Source: CAZEQJ01 sp964514385 (lineage in GTDB: Bacteria; Bacteroidota; Bacteroidia; Cytophagales; Cyclobacteriaceae). Taken from it: a stretch of DNA of 26,059 bases. The DNA is taken from positions 1 to 26,059 of the forward strand of contig CAZEQJ010000040.1 in the NCBI GenBank assembly GCA_964514385.1. Reading direction: 5' to 3'. The notes beneath the pieces are model-generated. The model ran no database searches, had not been told where the DNA came from, and was given only the letters and a program-made list of their open reading frames with translations. Shown one piece after another: positions 15,853 to 23,814 of the stretch (the first letter of the stretch is position 1; every line of letters begins with the position of its first letter). Position numbers and translations under genes: made by a program.

Positions 15853-17256
15853 ATGAGCGAAAACTACAGAAGAAAGGATGAGACCAAAATGCTGATCTCT
15901 CGCTTTGAAAAACACCTCAACCACCAGGAATACTTTTATTTTGAGGTTGAAGATTTTCAGAAAATTATCGATCACTACACCGACAATAATAAACCTGAAC
16001 TCGCCATTAAAGCGGCACGGATTGGACTGGATATGTACCCGTTTTCAGTAGACCTGATGCTGGACCTTGCGCAACTCTATTCAGGTGAAGGTGATCACGA
16101 AAAAGGAGTAGCCTTGCTTGATACAGCTTTAAATATCCAGCCGAATGATGAGGATATACTTCAGGTCATGGGCATGATATGCATTGCCAACGACATGTAC
16201 GACAGGGCAATAGAAGCGTATAATCAGCTCCTTGAAGTAAGTGAAGAGCGGGATGAAGTATATTTCAGCATGGGCCAGGCCTATCAGACCATGGGAAAAT
16301 ATAAGGAAGCAATAGAATCATATAAAAAGGCGCTCGAGGAAAACCTCGAAAATGATGATGCCCTTTATGAGATGGCCTATTGTCTGGACCTGATTGGGGA
16401 GCTTCCCAAAAGCATATCTTATTATGAAAAATTCATCGATGCTGACCCATATAGCTACACCGCGTGGTACAACCTGGGGATAGTTTACAATAAATTGGGT
16501 CAGTATGAAAAGGCAATCGAGGCATATGAATATGCCATACTGATCGCTGAAGAGTTTTCCAGTGCGTATTTTAATATGGGGAACACCTACATGAACCTCA
16601 ATAATTACCAGAAAGCACTGGAATTTTATGACAAGACAATAGAAATGGAAGGTCCCAGCCCCGAGGTGTATTGCAGCAAGGGAGCAGCATTTGAAAAAAT
16701 GGAGGATTTTGATGTCGCGATGGGCTGGTATAGAAAAGCCATCAAGCTGGACAGCCTCTATGATGAGCCATGGTATGGCCTTGGAATGTGCATGTTTAAA
16801 ATGGAAAAATGGTACGAAAGCATCCATTTTCTCAACAAGGCCTTAAAACTCAACTCCGAAAATGAAGATTACTGGCTTGCCATAGCCAATGCGGAATATA
16901 AAGTAGGAAATGTAGTGTCAAGTGCTGATGCCTATGAGGAAGCAAGCATCCTTTATCCTGAAAAAGCAGAAATATGGCTTAATTGGTCCTTCATCTATTA
17001 CGAGCAGGGCGATCCTCAAAAAGCACTTGATCTTTTGATGAACGGTATTGATGAATGCCCGGAGGACGCATCTCTGTATTATCGGGCAGCTGCCTACCTC
17101 ATTGAAATGGGAAAATACAAGCTTGCTTATAATTATTTGGAAAATGCTTTAATTTTGGACTTCGAAAAGCACGTAGATCTTCTGGAGTTTTTTGAAAATA
17201 TTGAAACCCAGAAGGCGCTCTATAAAATAATTGAGCAGTTTAGAAGGGAAAATTAA
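15853..17256 (+). CDS. tetratricopeptide repeat (TPR) protein
   Basis: A 467-residue protein made almost entirely of TPR units from about residue 45 to 440, roughly eleven helix pairs. Clear units include VYFSMGQAYQTMGKYKEAIE, AWYNLGIVYNKLGQYEKAIE, AYFNMGNTYMNLNNYQKALE and ASLYYRAAAYLIEMGKYKLA. There is no signal peptide, membrane helix or catalytic domain, so it should be a cytoplasmic scaffold; its partner is unknown. Its TAA stop overlaps the ATG of the phosphosulfolactate synthase gene by one base (TAATG), so the two are probably made in a fixed ratio. It is the first gene of a seven-gene run that continues to 23779. Confidence 0.92.
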   Translation: MSENYRRKDETKMLISRFEKHLNHQEYFYFEVEDFQKIIDHYTDNNKPELAIKAARIGLDMYPFSVDLMLDLAQLYSGEGDHEKGVALLDTALNIQPNDEDILQVMGMICIANDMYDRAIEAYNQLLEVSEERDEVYFSMGQAYQTMGKYKEAIESYKKALEENLENDDALYEMAYCLDLIGELPKSISYYEKFIDADPYSYTAWYNLGIVYNKLGQYEKAIEAYEYAILIAEEFSSAYFNMGNTYMNLNNYQKALEFYDKTIEMEGPSPEVYCSKGAAFEKMEDFDVAMGWYRKAIKLDSLYDEPWYGLGMCMFKMEKWYESIHFLNKALKLNSENEDYWLAIANAEYKVGNVVSSADAYEEASILYPEKAEIWLNWSFIYYEQGDPQKALDLLMNGIDECPEDASLYYRAAAYLIEMGKYKLAYNYLENALILDFEKHVDLLEFFENIETQKALYKIIEQFRREN

Positions 17257-18044
17257 TGAATTACAACCTTAAATTTTTACCTGAAAGATCCGTAAAACCA
17301 CGGGAAATAGGGTTCACCATGGCCATGGATAAAGGCCTGAGCATCAGAGAAGCTGAAGACTTTGTAAGCATTGCCGGTGAATATACCGATATCGTCAAGC
17401 TGGGATGGGCTACCTCGCACGTTACGCCAAACCTGAAGGATAAGCTAAGAGTATATCAGGAAGCAGGGATACCTACATATTTTGGAGGTACTCTCTTTGA
17501 GGCCTTTATTATCAGGGGTCAGTTTGATGACTACCGAAAAATACTCGATAAGTATAATATGACCTTTGCCGAGGTTTCGGACGGCTCGATAGAACTGGAC
17601 CATGATGTCAAATGTGACTACATCAGTAAACTTTCGGAGCAGGTAACGGTATTATCAGAAGTAGGCTCGAAGGATGTTGAAAAAATCATTCCGCCTTATA
17701 AATGGATCAGCCTGATGCAGAAGGAGCTGGATGCCGGAGCGTGGAAGGTGATCGGCGAGGCTCGTGAAGGCGGTAATGTAGGTCTTTTCAGGTCATCGGG
17801 GGAGGTTCGCTCAGGACTTGTAGAGGAGATATTGACCAAAATACCCTTTGAAAAAATTATTTGGGAGGCACCCCAAAAGGCTCAGCAGGTATGGTTTATT
17901 AAGCTTTGTGGAGCTAATGTAAATCTCGGTAATATTTCACCAAATGAGGTAATTCCACTCGAAACAATTCGTCTTGGATTGCGCGGTGATACCTTTAACC
18001 ATTTTTTGACGACAGAATTTAGCGAAGACCTTAAAAGAGGCTGA
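17256..18044 (+). CDS. phosphosulfolactate synthase family protein (ComA-like)
   Basis: In methanogens ComA adds sulfite to phosphoenolpyruvate to give (R)-phosphosulfolactate, the first step of coenzyme M synthesis; the family also includes plant Hsa32. The 262-residue TIM-barrel protein keeps the family segments IVKLGWATS (46-54), TYFGGTLFE (74-82), FAEVSDGSIEL (104-114), VIGEAREGGNVGLF (165-178) and KIIWEAPQKAQQVWFI in the C-terminal third. No comB, comC or later coenzyme M genes are present here, so coenzyme M is not implied. In this phylum a role in sulfonate or sulfonolipid metabolism is an attractive but unproven alternative. It is translationally coupled to the TPR gene and ends 1 base before the DUF368 gene. 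Confidence 0.88.
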   Translation: MNYNLKFLPERSVKPREIGFTMAMDKGLSIREAEDFVSIAGEYTDIVKLGWATSHVTPNLKDKLRVYQEAGIPTYFGGTLFEAFIIRGQFDDYRKILDKYNMTFAEVSDGSIELDHDVKCDYISKLSEQVTVLSEVGSKDVEKIIPPYKWISLMQKELDAGAWKVIGEAREGGNVGLFRSSGEVRSGLVEEILTKIPFEKIIWEAPQKAQQVWFIKLCGANVNLGNISPNEVIPLETIRLGLRGDTFNHFLTTEFSEDLKRG

Positions 18045-18045
18045 T

Positions 18046-18999
18046 ATGAAGCAATTTGGCCAGTATCTGCTTCTTTTCTTTAAAGGAGCAGCTATGGGGG
18101 CGGCGGATTCCATACCTGGTGTATCCGGAGGTACCATAGCCTTTATTACCGGTATTTACGAGCGGCTCATTACAGCACTCAAATCCATTCATTTCGAATC
18201 ACTTTCCCTCATTTTTAAGGGTCGTTTTAAAAGGTTCTGGGAGCTTATCGATGGCAATTTTTTGCTTACGGTATTTTCAGGCCTCATTATAAGCTTACTT
18301 TTTGCTGCTAAGGTGATCGTGTTTCTGCTGGAGAATTATGAAATTCAGACCTGGTCGTTCTTTTTCGGGCTTATTCTTATCTCTTCAGTTCTGGTATTGC
18401 GGGAGTTGCATCACTGGTCAGCAGGCGTCGCTGTTTCCATTATACTGGGTATTGCTGTATCGTATTATGTGACCATTGCCACCCCTGCCACCACCCCTGA
18501 CACCTTATGGTTCATATTTGTGAGTGCTGCAATGGCCATTTGTGCCATGATTCTACCCGGAATATCAGGTGCCTTTATCCTGTTGCTTCTGGGCCAGTAC
18601 GAGCAGGTGCTTACGGCACTTAATAACCGGGAGCTTGTAACAATACTTGTGTTTGTGTCAGGCGCAGGCATAGGACTTATCAGCTTTGTGAGGTTACTTT
18701 CGTGGTTACTCAACAGGTTTCATAATATCGCGATCGGTGTGCTCAGTGGTTTTATGATCGGAAGCCTGAATAAAATATGGCCATGGAAAGAGATCACAAG
18801 ATACCGCATTAATAGTAAAGGCGAACAGGTGCCTTTTCTGGATAAAAACATTTCACCCATTGAATACGGCAACCTCGGCCAGGACCCTGTGATCCTGCAG
18901 GCTTTTCTGTATTGCTCACTGGCGATAGGCATTGTGGTTCTTATAGAATTCATCAACTTCAGAATAGAAAAACAGCAGCAAAAACGCAGAAATTATTAA
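18046..18999 (+). CDS. popT: DUF368 membrane protein (PopT-type polyprenyl-phosphate transporter)
   Basis: A 317-residue multi-spanning inner-membrane protein of the DUF368 family. Members have been identified as PopT, transporters that return undecaprenyl phosphate across the membrane for reuse in cell-wall and polysaccharide synthesis. The family hallmark occurs twice in pseudo-symmetric form: IPGVSGGT at 23-30 and LPGISGAF at 170-177, each at the start of a re-entrant or transmembrane segment, consistent with an inverted-repeat fold. About eight hydrophobic segments are visible, and a short loop near 245-275 separates the last two. The ATG lies one base after the ComA stop. The last codons overlap the apparent start of aroE. 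A link to the adjacent polysaccharide cluster is plausible, but the transporter serves all undecaprenyl-dependent pathways. Confidence 0.85.
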   Translation: MKQFGQYLLLFFKGAAMGAADSIPGVSGGTIAFITGIYERLITALKSIHFESLSLIFKGRFKRFWELIDGNFLLTVFSGLIISLLFAAKVIVFLLENYEIQTWSFFFGLILISSVLVLRELHHWSAGVAVSIILGIAVSYYVTIATPATTPDTLWFIFVSAAMAICAMILPGISGAFILLLLGQYEQVLTALNNRELVTILVFVSGAGIGLISFVRLLSWLLNRFHNIAIGVLSGFMIGSLNKIWPWKEITRYRINSKGEQVPFLDKNISPIEYGNLGQDPVILQAFLYCSLAIGIVVLIEFINFRIEKQQQKRRNY

Positions 19000-19732
19000 A
19001 ACCTACGGACTTATCGGTTTTCCGCTGTCTCATTCCTTTTCACAGCAGTATTTTTCTGAAAAATTCAAGAAGGAGAATATTGATGCCCGTTATCTGAATT
19101 TTGAAATGCAGCATCCCGATCAGATCGGAAAGCTCATTGAGGAAAACCATCTATCAGGATTGAATGTCACCATACCACATAAAAAATCCATCATGCAATA
19201 CCTGGATGAGCTGGATGAAAACGCCGCAAAAGTCGGAGCGGTAAATGTGATACGTGTATCGGCAAATGGTAAGCTAGGGGGTTTCAATACCGATTATTAT
19301 GGATTCAGAGACTCATTATTACCTTTCATGGCAGGGGAAAAGATAGATTCAGCTCTTATCCTGGGTACCGGTGGGGCTTCACACGCTGTAACTGCTGTGC
19401 TGAACGATCTGGGTATAGACTTCAAGTTTGTTTCCAGGTCAGTCGGTGAAAATAAAATTACTTACGATCAGCTAAAACAGTCCGACCTTAGTTTATATCC
19501 GCTGATTGTGAATACAACACCACTGGGTATGACACCTGATGTCGATACCACGCCGGAACTGAATTATCACCAGCTGAGTAATATCCATTTTCTCTATGAT
19601 CTGGTATATAACCCGGCAGAAACACTTTTTCTAAAAAAAGGAAAAGAAAGCGGAGCAAAGATCAAAAATGGGCTGGAGATGTTATATATTCAGGCCGACC
19701 GATCCTGGGAAATCTGGAACAATGGATTTTAA
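18995..19732 (+). CDS. aroE: shikimate dehydrogenase, apparent ATT start
   Basis: AroE reduces 3-dehydroshikimate with NADPH in aromatic amino acid synthesis. The conserved N-terminus KTYGLIGFPLSHSFSQQYF, with the shikimate-binding Ser residues, is encoded from 18998, well before the first ATG in frame (19106). The frame is open only from 18968 and contains no ATG, GTG or TTG before the conserved residues; ATT at 18995 sits exactly where Met is expected. Numbering from there, catalytic Lys63 lies in TIPHKK, Asp100 in FNTDYYG, and the NADP motif GTGGAS is at 124-129. The 245-residue length is normal for Bacteroidota. The start overlaps the DUF368 stop by 5 bases and the end overlaps uvrB by 11. 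A sequencing error turning ATG into ATT is the main alternative. Confidence 0.88.
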   Translation: MKTYGLIGFPLSHSFSQQYFSEKFKKENIDARYLNFEMQHPDQIGKLIEENHLSGLNVTIPHKKSIMQYLDELDENAAKVGAVNVIRVSANGKLGGFNTDYYGFRDSLLPFMAGEKIDSALILGTGGASHAVTAVLNDLGIDFKFVSRSVGENKITYDQLKQSDLSLYPLIVNTTPLGMTPDVDTTPELNYHQLSNIHFLYDLVYNPAETLFLKKGKESGAKIKNGLEMLYIQADRSWEIWNNGF

Positions 19733-20419
19733 ATTATCATCGGAATATGAACCTACCGGCGATCAGCCAAAAGCGATAGAGCAGCTTTTAAGTGGTATTG
19801 AGGCAGATGAGCCTGCTCAGACCCTGCTTGGGGTAACAGGTTCAGGGAAGACTTTTACCATGGCCAATGTAATAGCCAGGGCAAACAGACCCACATTAAT
19901 TCTCAGCCATAATAAAACACTGGCAGCACAGCTTTACGGTGAGTTTAAGCAATTCTTTCCTGAAAATGCGGTTGAGTATTTCATTTCCTATTACGACTAC
20001 TATCAACCAGAGGCCTACATTTCCACTACAGATACCTACATAGAAAAGGACCTATCGATTAATGAGGAAATTGAGAAGCTTCGACTCTCGGCTACATCGG
20101 CGCTGTTGTCCGGTAGAAACGATGTCGTTGTGATCGCATCGGTATCCTGTATATACGGTATTGGTAATCCGGAAGAGTTTGGCAAAAATGTCATTAAACT
20201 CCAGCAAGGTGACCGCATGCCCCGTAATCAGTTGCTTTATAAGCTTGTCGACATACTCTATGCACGCTCTGATGCAGAACTAACCAGAGGCACTTTCAGG
20301 GTGAAAGGAGACACAGTGGATATTTATATCGCATATGCAGATTTTGGATACCGCATTTTATTCTCATTTAGAAATTGAAGAGGCGTTGAACTCTCTTTCA
20401 TTTCAAAAAAATGGATTAG
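19722..20419 (+). CDS. uvrB: excinuclease ABC subunit UvrB, N-terminal part (frameshifted at assembly gap)
   Basis: UvrB is the DNA-damage verification helicase of nucleotide excision repair, working with UvrA and UvrC. The ATG at 19722 (MDFKLSSEYEPTGDQPKAIE) overlaps the end of aroE. Walker A GVTGSGKT is at 37-44, and the damage-probing beta-hairpin region is in ISYYDYYQPEAYI. After YADFGYRILF the frame hits TGA at 20376, but the +1 frame continues with EIEEALNSLSFQKNGL up to the Ns at 20420, which is what UvrB should read. About two bases therefore seem to be missing between 20355 and 20371. Because this lies within 70 bases of a scaffold gap, poor contig-end sequence is more likely than a true mutation. 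The frame after the gap is again that of the ATG. Confidence 0.9.
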
Positions 20420-20429
20420 NNNNNNNNNN
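20420..20429. other. assembly gap (10 N) inside uvrB
   Basis: Ten consecutive Ns join two contigs within the uvrB coding region. Comparison with the usual length of the UvrB segment between the GYR-x-x-F strand and the IFPANLF segment suggests only a few codons are missing. The real size is unknown. Confidence 0.99.
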
Positions 20430-21734
20430 ACCATTTTCCCTGCTAATTTATTTGTAACCGGCAAGGATATGCTGCAGCAGGTGATCCGTGAAATTCAGGA
20501 TGACCTCGTCAGGCAGATTAACTTTTTCGAAAATGAACAGCGGTACCTTGAAGCCAAAAGGCTCAAGGAAAGAACAGAATTTGACCTGGAGATGATGAGG
20601 GAACTGGGTTACTGCAACGGAGTTGAAAATTACTCAAGATATTTTGATCGCCGGAATCCAGGTGACCGTCCCTTCTGTCTGCTGGATTATTTTCCTGACG
20701 ATTATCTGATGTTTATCGACGAAAGCCATGTTACCATCCCGCAGGTACGCGCAATGTGGGGTGGCGACCGATCACGTAAAGTTTCATTGGTGGACTACGG
20801 CTTCCGGTTACCGGCAGCACTTGACAACCGGCCCCTGACTTTCAATGAATTTGAATCGCTTGTAAGCCGTGTTATTTTTGTAAGTGCCACACCGGGTGAC
20901 TATGAGTTGCAGAAGTCTGAAGGTGTAATAGTAGAGCAGCTGATACGACCAACAGGATTACTTGACCCGATCATTGAAGTGCGTCCAACACAGGATCAGA
21001 TCGATGATCTGATGGAGGAAATCGATGACCGTGTGAAAAAAGAAGAACGGGTGCTGGTAACAACCCTTACAAAACGCATGGCGGAGGAGCTTACCAAATT
21101 TCTGGAGCGGGCAGGAGTCAAAACGCGGTATATTCACTCCGAGGTTGACACCCTGGAAAGAGTAGAAATATTACGTGAGCTGAGGTTGGGAGTATTTGAT
21201 GTACTCGTCGGTGTAAACCTGCTCCGGGAAGGCCTTGATTTACCCGAAGTGTCCCTCGTGGCCATTATGGATGCAGATAAGGAAGGGTATCTCCGAAATC
21301 AGCGCTCACTCGTACAGACTATTGGCAGAGCTGCACGAAATGAAAACGGAAGGGTGATCATGTATGCAGATAAAATCACAGTTAGCATGCAGATAGCTAT
21401 CGATGAGACCAACCGCAGGCGTAGTGTGCAGATTGCCTACAATGAAGCAAACGGTATTGTGCCAAAAACCGTGATAAAATCAAAGGATCGTATCATGGGA
21501 CAAACCAAAGTGGCCGATCGAACAAAACGGGGTAAAGCCTATATCGAACAAGAGGAAGTTTCTGTCGCTGCTGATCCGGTAATTGCCTATTTGTCCAAAG
21601 AGCAGCTTAATAAAATGATCGGCGATACTCGTAAAAAAATGGAACGCGCAGCACGTGATATGGATTTTATGGAGGCAGCAAAGCTCAGGGATGAAATGTT
21701 TGCATTGGAAGAAAAGCTAAAAGAAATGGAATAA
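20430..21734 (+). CDS. uvrB: excinuclease ABC subunit UvrB, C-terminal part
   Basis: Continuation of uvrB after the gap: the sequence resumes in frame with TIFPANLFVTGKDMLQQVIR. It contains the UvrB interaction domain, the helicase motif FIDESHVTIPQV, VSATPGDYEL, VVEQLIRPTGLLDPIIEVRP, the C-terminal helicase segment with VGVNLLREGLDLPEVSLVAI and QTIGRAARN, and the UVR domain at the end (KMERAARDMDFMEAAKLRDE) that binds UvrC. The first ATG after the gap, 20469, is internal, not a true start. The whole gene spans 19722-21734, close to the usual 670 codons. It is followed 3 bases later by rsmI in the same operon. No LexA-type operator is visible, as expected for a gene in the middle of an operon. 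Confidence 0.95.
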   Translation, partial: TIFPANLFVTGKDMLQQVIREIQDDLVRQINFFENEQRYLEAKRLKERTEFDLEMMRELGYCNGVENYSRYFDRRNPGDRPFCLLDYFPDDYLMFIDESHVTIPQVRAMWGGDRSRKVSLVDYGFRLPAALDNRPLTFNEFESLVSRVIFVSATPGDYELQKSEGVIVEQLIRPTGLLDPIIEVRPTQDQIDDLMEEIDDRVKKEERVLVTTLTKRMAEELTKFLERAGVKTRYIHSEVDTLERVEILRELRLGVFDVLVGVNLLREGLDLPEVSLVAIMDADKEGYLRNQRSLVQTIGRAARNENGRVIMYADKITVSMQIAIDETNRRRSVQIAYNEANGIVPKTVIKSKDRIMGQTKVADRTKRGKAYIEQEEVSVAADPVIAYLSKEQLNKMIGDTRKKMERAARDMDFMEAAKLRDEMFALEEKLKEME

Positions 21735-21737
21735 CAC

Positions 21738-22415
21738 ATGTCGGCGGGTGTATTATATATTATCCCTACTCCCATTGGTAATATGGGGGATATGACCTTC
21801 CGAAGTGTGAACATACTTACAGAGGCCGACTATATCCTGGCAGAAGATACGCGTAATACCTCAAAATTGCTCCGGCATTATAAGATTGACACACCGATGC
21901 ATTCCTTTCATAGTTTCAATGAGCATGCTAAGGTGGAAGAAGTACTCCAGCATCTGGAAAATGGACAAAATCTGGCCCTTGTCAGTGATGCCGGAACTCC
22001 CGGAATTTCAGATCCCGGTTTTTTGCTCACTTCAGCCTGTGCGGAAAGGAATATTCAGGTCATCACACTTCCCGGCGCTACAGCGCTCATTCCTGCACTG
22101 GTAAACTCGGGACTGCCTATGGATAAATTTGTGTTTGAAGGTTTTCTACCTCATAAAAAAGGCAGGCAAACACGCTGGAAAACGCTGGCAGAAGAAAACC
22201 GTACCATGGTATTTTATGAATCTCCACACCGGATTCTGCGTTTTCTTGATGAGAGCATTAAGTTTATGGGGCCCGGGCGGAAGATTTCAATGAGCCGGGA
22301 GATCAGCAAACTGTATGAGGAGACTGTCAGAGGGACTGCGCCGGAGCTGTTGTTACATTTTCAGGAAAAGCCCCCCAAAGGAGAATTTGTTGTCGTTATA
22401 GAAGGAAAAAGATGA
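21738..22415 (+). CDS. rsmI: 16S rRNA (cytidine-1402-2'-O)-methyltransferase RsmI
   Basis: RsmI methylates the ribose 2'-OH of C1402 in the decoding centre of 16S rRNA with S-adenosylmethionine. The 225-residue tetrapyrrole-methylase-fold protein has the diagnostic motifs LYIIPTPIGNMGDMTFR, ILAEDTRNTSKLL, LVSDAGTPGISDPG (SAM loop), LPGATALIPALVNSGLP, FVFEGFLPHKKGRQ and FYESPHRI. It lacks the extra C-terminal domain seen in E. coli, the usual short form in Bacteroidota. The ATG follows uvrB by 3 bases and the stop overlaps the next methyltransferase gene by 4 (ATGA), so two rRNA methyltransferases are made together. Confidence 0.96.
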   Translation: MSAGVLYIIPTPIGNMGDMTFRSVNILTEADYILAEDTRNTSKLLRHYKIDTPMHSFHSFNEHAKVEEVLQHLENGQNLALVSDAGTPGISDPGFLLTSACAERNIQVITLPGATALIPALVNSGLPMDKFVFEGFLPHKKGRQTRWKTLAEENRTMVFYESPHRILRFLDESIKFMGPGRKISMSREISKLYEETVRGTAPELLLHFQEKPPKGEFVVVIEGKR

Positions 22416-23779
22416 ACCTTCCGGAAGGATTTATAGAGGAAATGGAACGTATATTGCCCTCGGAGGTAATAGAAAACTATCTTGACGCCACGCGCAGGTC
22501 AATGCCAAAGTCTATTCGGATCAACCCGGCTAAGGCTCAGTTTAAAACAGATCTCCCAAAAGTACCCTGGGCTGAACATGGCTATTATCTTACGCATGAA
22601 ACCAATTTCGCACTTGACCCGCTGTGGCATTGTGGCGCATATTATGTACAGGAGGCCAGCTCAATGATTCTGGAGGCTGTCTTCAGACAACTGCCGCTGC
22701 CTGAGAAGACCAGAGCACTTGACCTGAGTGCAGCACCAGGTGGAAAGTCCACGCACCTGATCTCACTTTTACCAGATGATGCTTGGTTGGTAAGCAATGA
22801 AATTGACAATCAGCGGTGTGCCATACTGGCTGAAAACATGGCCAAATGGGGATATCCGAATGTTTCGGTTACACAGGCCGATCCGGCTACAATAGGTAAG
22901 TACATGTCTGGGGTATTTGATGTGATCCTGGTAGATGCACCATGTTCTGGCGAGGGAATGTTCCGGAAAGATAATCCGGCTATTGAGCACTGGAATAATC
23001 AGCTGGTAGAAAAATGTGAAACCAGACAGAAAAATATACTGGAAAATATATGGCCGGCGCTCAGGGAAGGGGGTTATTTGATATACTCTACCTGTACTTT
23101 CAACCAGCACGAAAATGAAGATGTGGTCTGTTCTTACCCTGATTTTGAACTGGGTGAATTTGTTGAGATTGATTTTCCTCCTTCATGGAATGTGTTACGC
23201 TCAGGTCCGGAGCCGGTCTACCGGCTTATCCCCGGGTTGGTAGAGGGAGAAGGGCTTACCATCACGGTACTGAAAAAAACGGAACGTCACAAACCAATAA
23301 AAATGGACGGAAAACGAGTTTCATGCCAAAAAGAAAAATGCCAGCAGGTGCTGAGATGGACCTCACTGCAGGGTTGGGAACTAGCCCAGGAGGGAAATAG
23401 TATTTTTCAGTACCATCCTGACCATATTGACCTGGTTCAGCAAATCGAAAAACATATTCCATATCGGTTTCAGGGTCTCTGGCTTGGATCCCAGAAGAAA
23501 AAAGACATTATCCCCTCAGAGCATCTGGCACTCAGCAATAAGGTGCACATGCTAAATCCACCACTTGATCTTGACCGGGAGGAAGCGTTGCAGTATTTAC
23601 GGCGGCAAACATTTGACCTTGAAGGGCCTGAGGGTCTGCATATTGTAGCCTTCAAGCGGCATAATCTGGGATGGATCAAGAAAATGCAACACAGGTTCAA
23701 TAACTATTATCCCAATCCATGGCGTCTTCGCATGGAAATTCCCCAAAACCTCATGCCAATGCCCTTTGAACTGTTGTAG
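22412..23779 (+). CDS. rRNA cytosine-C5 methyltransferase (NOL1/NOP2/Sun family, RsmF/RsmB-like)
   Basis: A 455-residue SAM-dependent RNA m5C methyltransferase. The N-terminal RNA-binding part (SMPKSIRINPAK, YVQEASSMI) leads into the SAM motif LDLSAAPGGKSTHL. Motif IV DAPCSGEGMF carries Cys178, which releases the product, and motif VI YSTCTFN carries the nucleophile Cys228. The C-terminal third (about residues 290-455) is unlike RsmB and fits the RsmF-type tail with a PUA-like domain, so methylation of the 16S decoding region (C1407 in E. coli) is the best guess. The N-terminal NusB-like domain of RsmB is absent, which also favours RsmF. The gene ends the operon that starts with the TPR protein. 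Confidence 0.9.
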   Translation: MNLPEGFIEEMERILPSEVIENYLDATRRSMPKSIRINPAKAQFKTDLPKVPWAEHGYYLTHETNFALDPLWHCGAYYVQEASSMILEAVFRQLPLPEKTRALDLSAAPGGKSTHLISLLPDDAWLVSNEIDNQRCAILAENMAKWGYPNVSVTQADPATIGKYMSGVFDVILVDAPCSGEGMFRKDNPAIEHWNNQLVEKCETRQKNILENIWPALREGGYLIYSTCTFNQHENEDVVCSYPDFELGEFVEIDFPPSWNVLRSGPEPVYRLIPGLVEGEGLTITVLKKTERHKPIKMDGKRVSCQKEKCQQVLRWTSLQGWELAQEGNSIFQYHPDHIDLVQQIEKHIPYRFQGLWLGSQKKKDIIPSEHLALSNKVHMLNPPLDLDREEALQYLRRQTFDLEGPEGLHIVAFKRHNLGWIKKMQHRFNNYYPNPWRLRMEIPQNLMPMPFELL

Positions 23780-23814
23780 TAATTGAGTAATATCACTATT
23801 TTAAACGCAAAATC

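Noticed and set aside
16318..16827. 169-codon open frame antisense to the TPR gene
   Set aside because: The TPR repeats on the plus strand are unmistakable; the antisense frame has no family resemblance.
19070..19096. AAGGAG followed by ATG at 19081, which looks like a Shine-Dalgarno start
   Set aside because: The ATG opens a frame that stops after a few codons; the site lies inside aroE coding sequence, and Bacteroidota make little use of such signals.
19106..19108. ATG 19106 as the start of aroE
   Set aside because: It would remove the conserved N-terminal shikimate-binding segment, which is encoded in the same open frame upstream.
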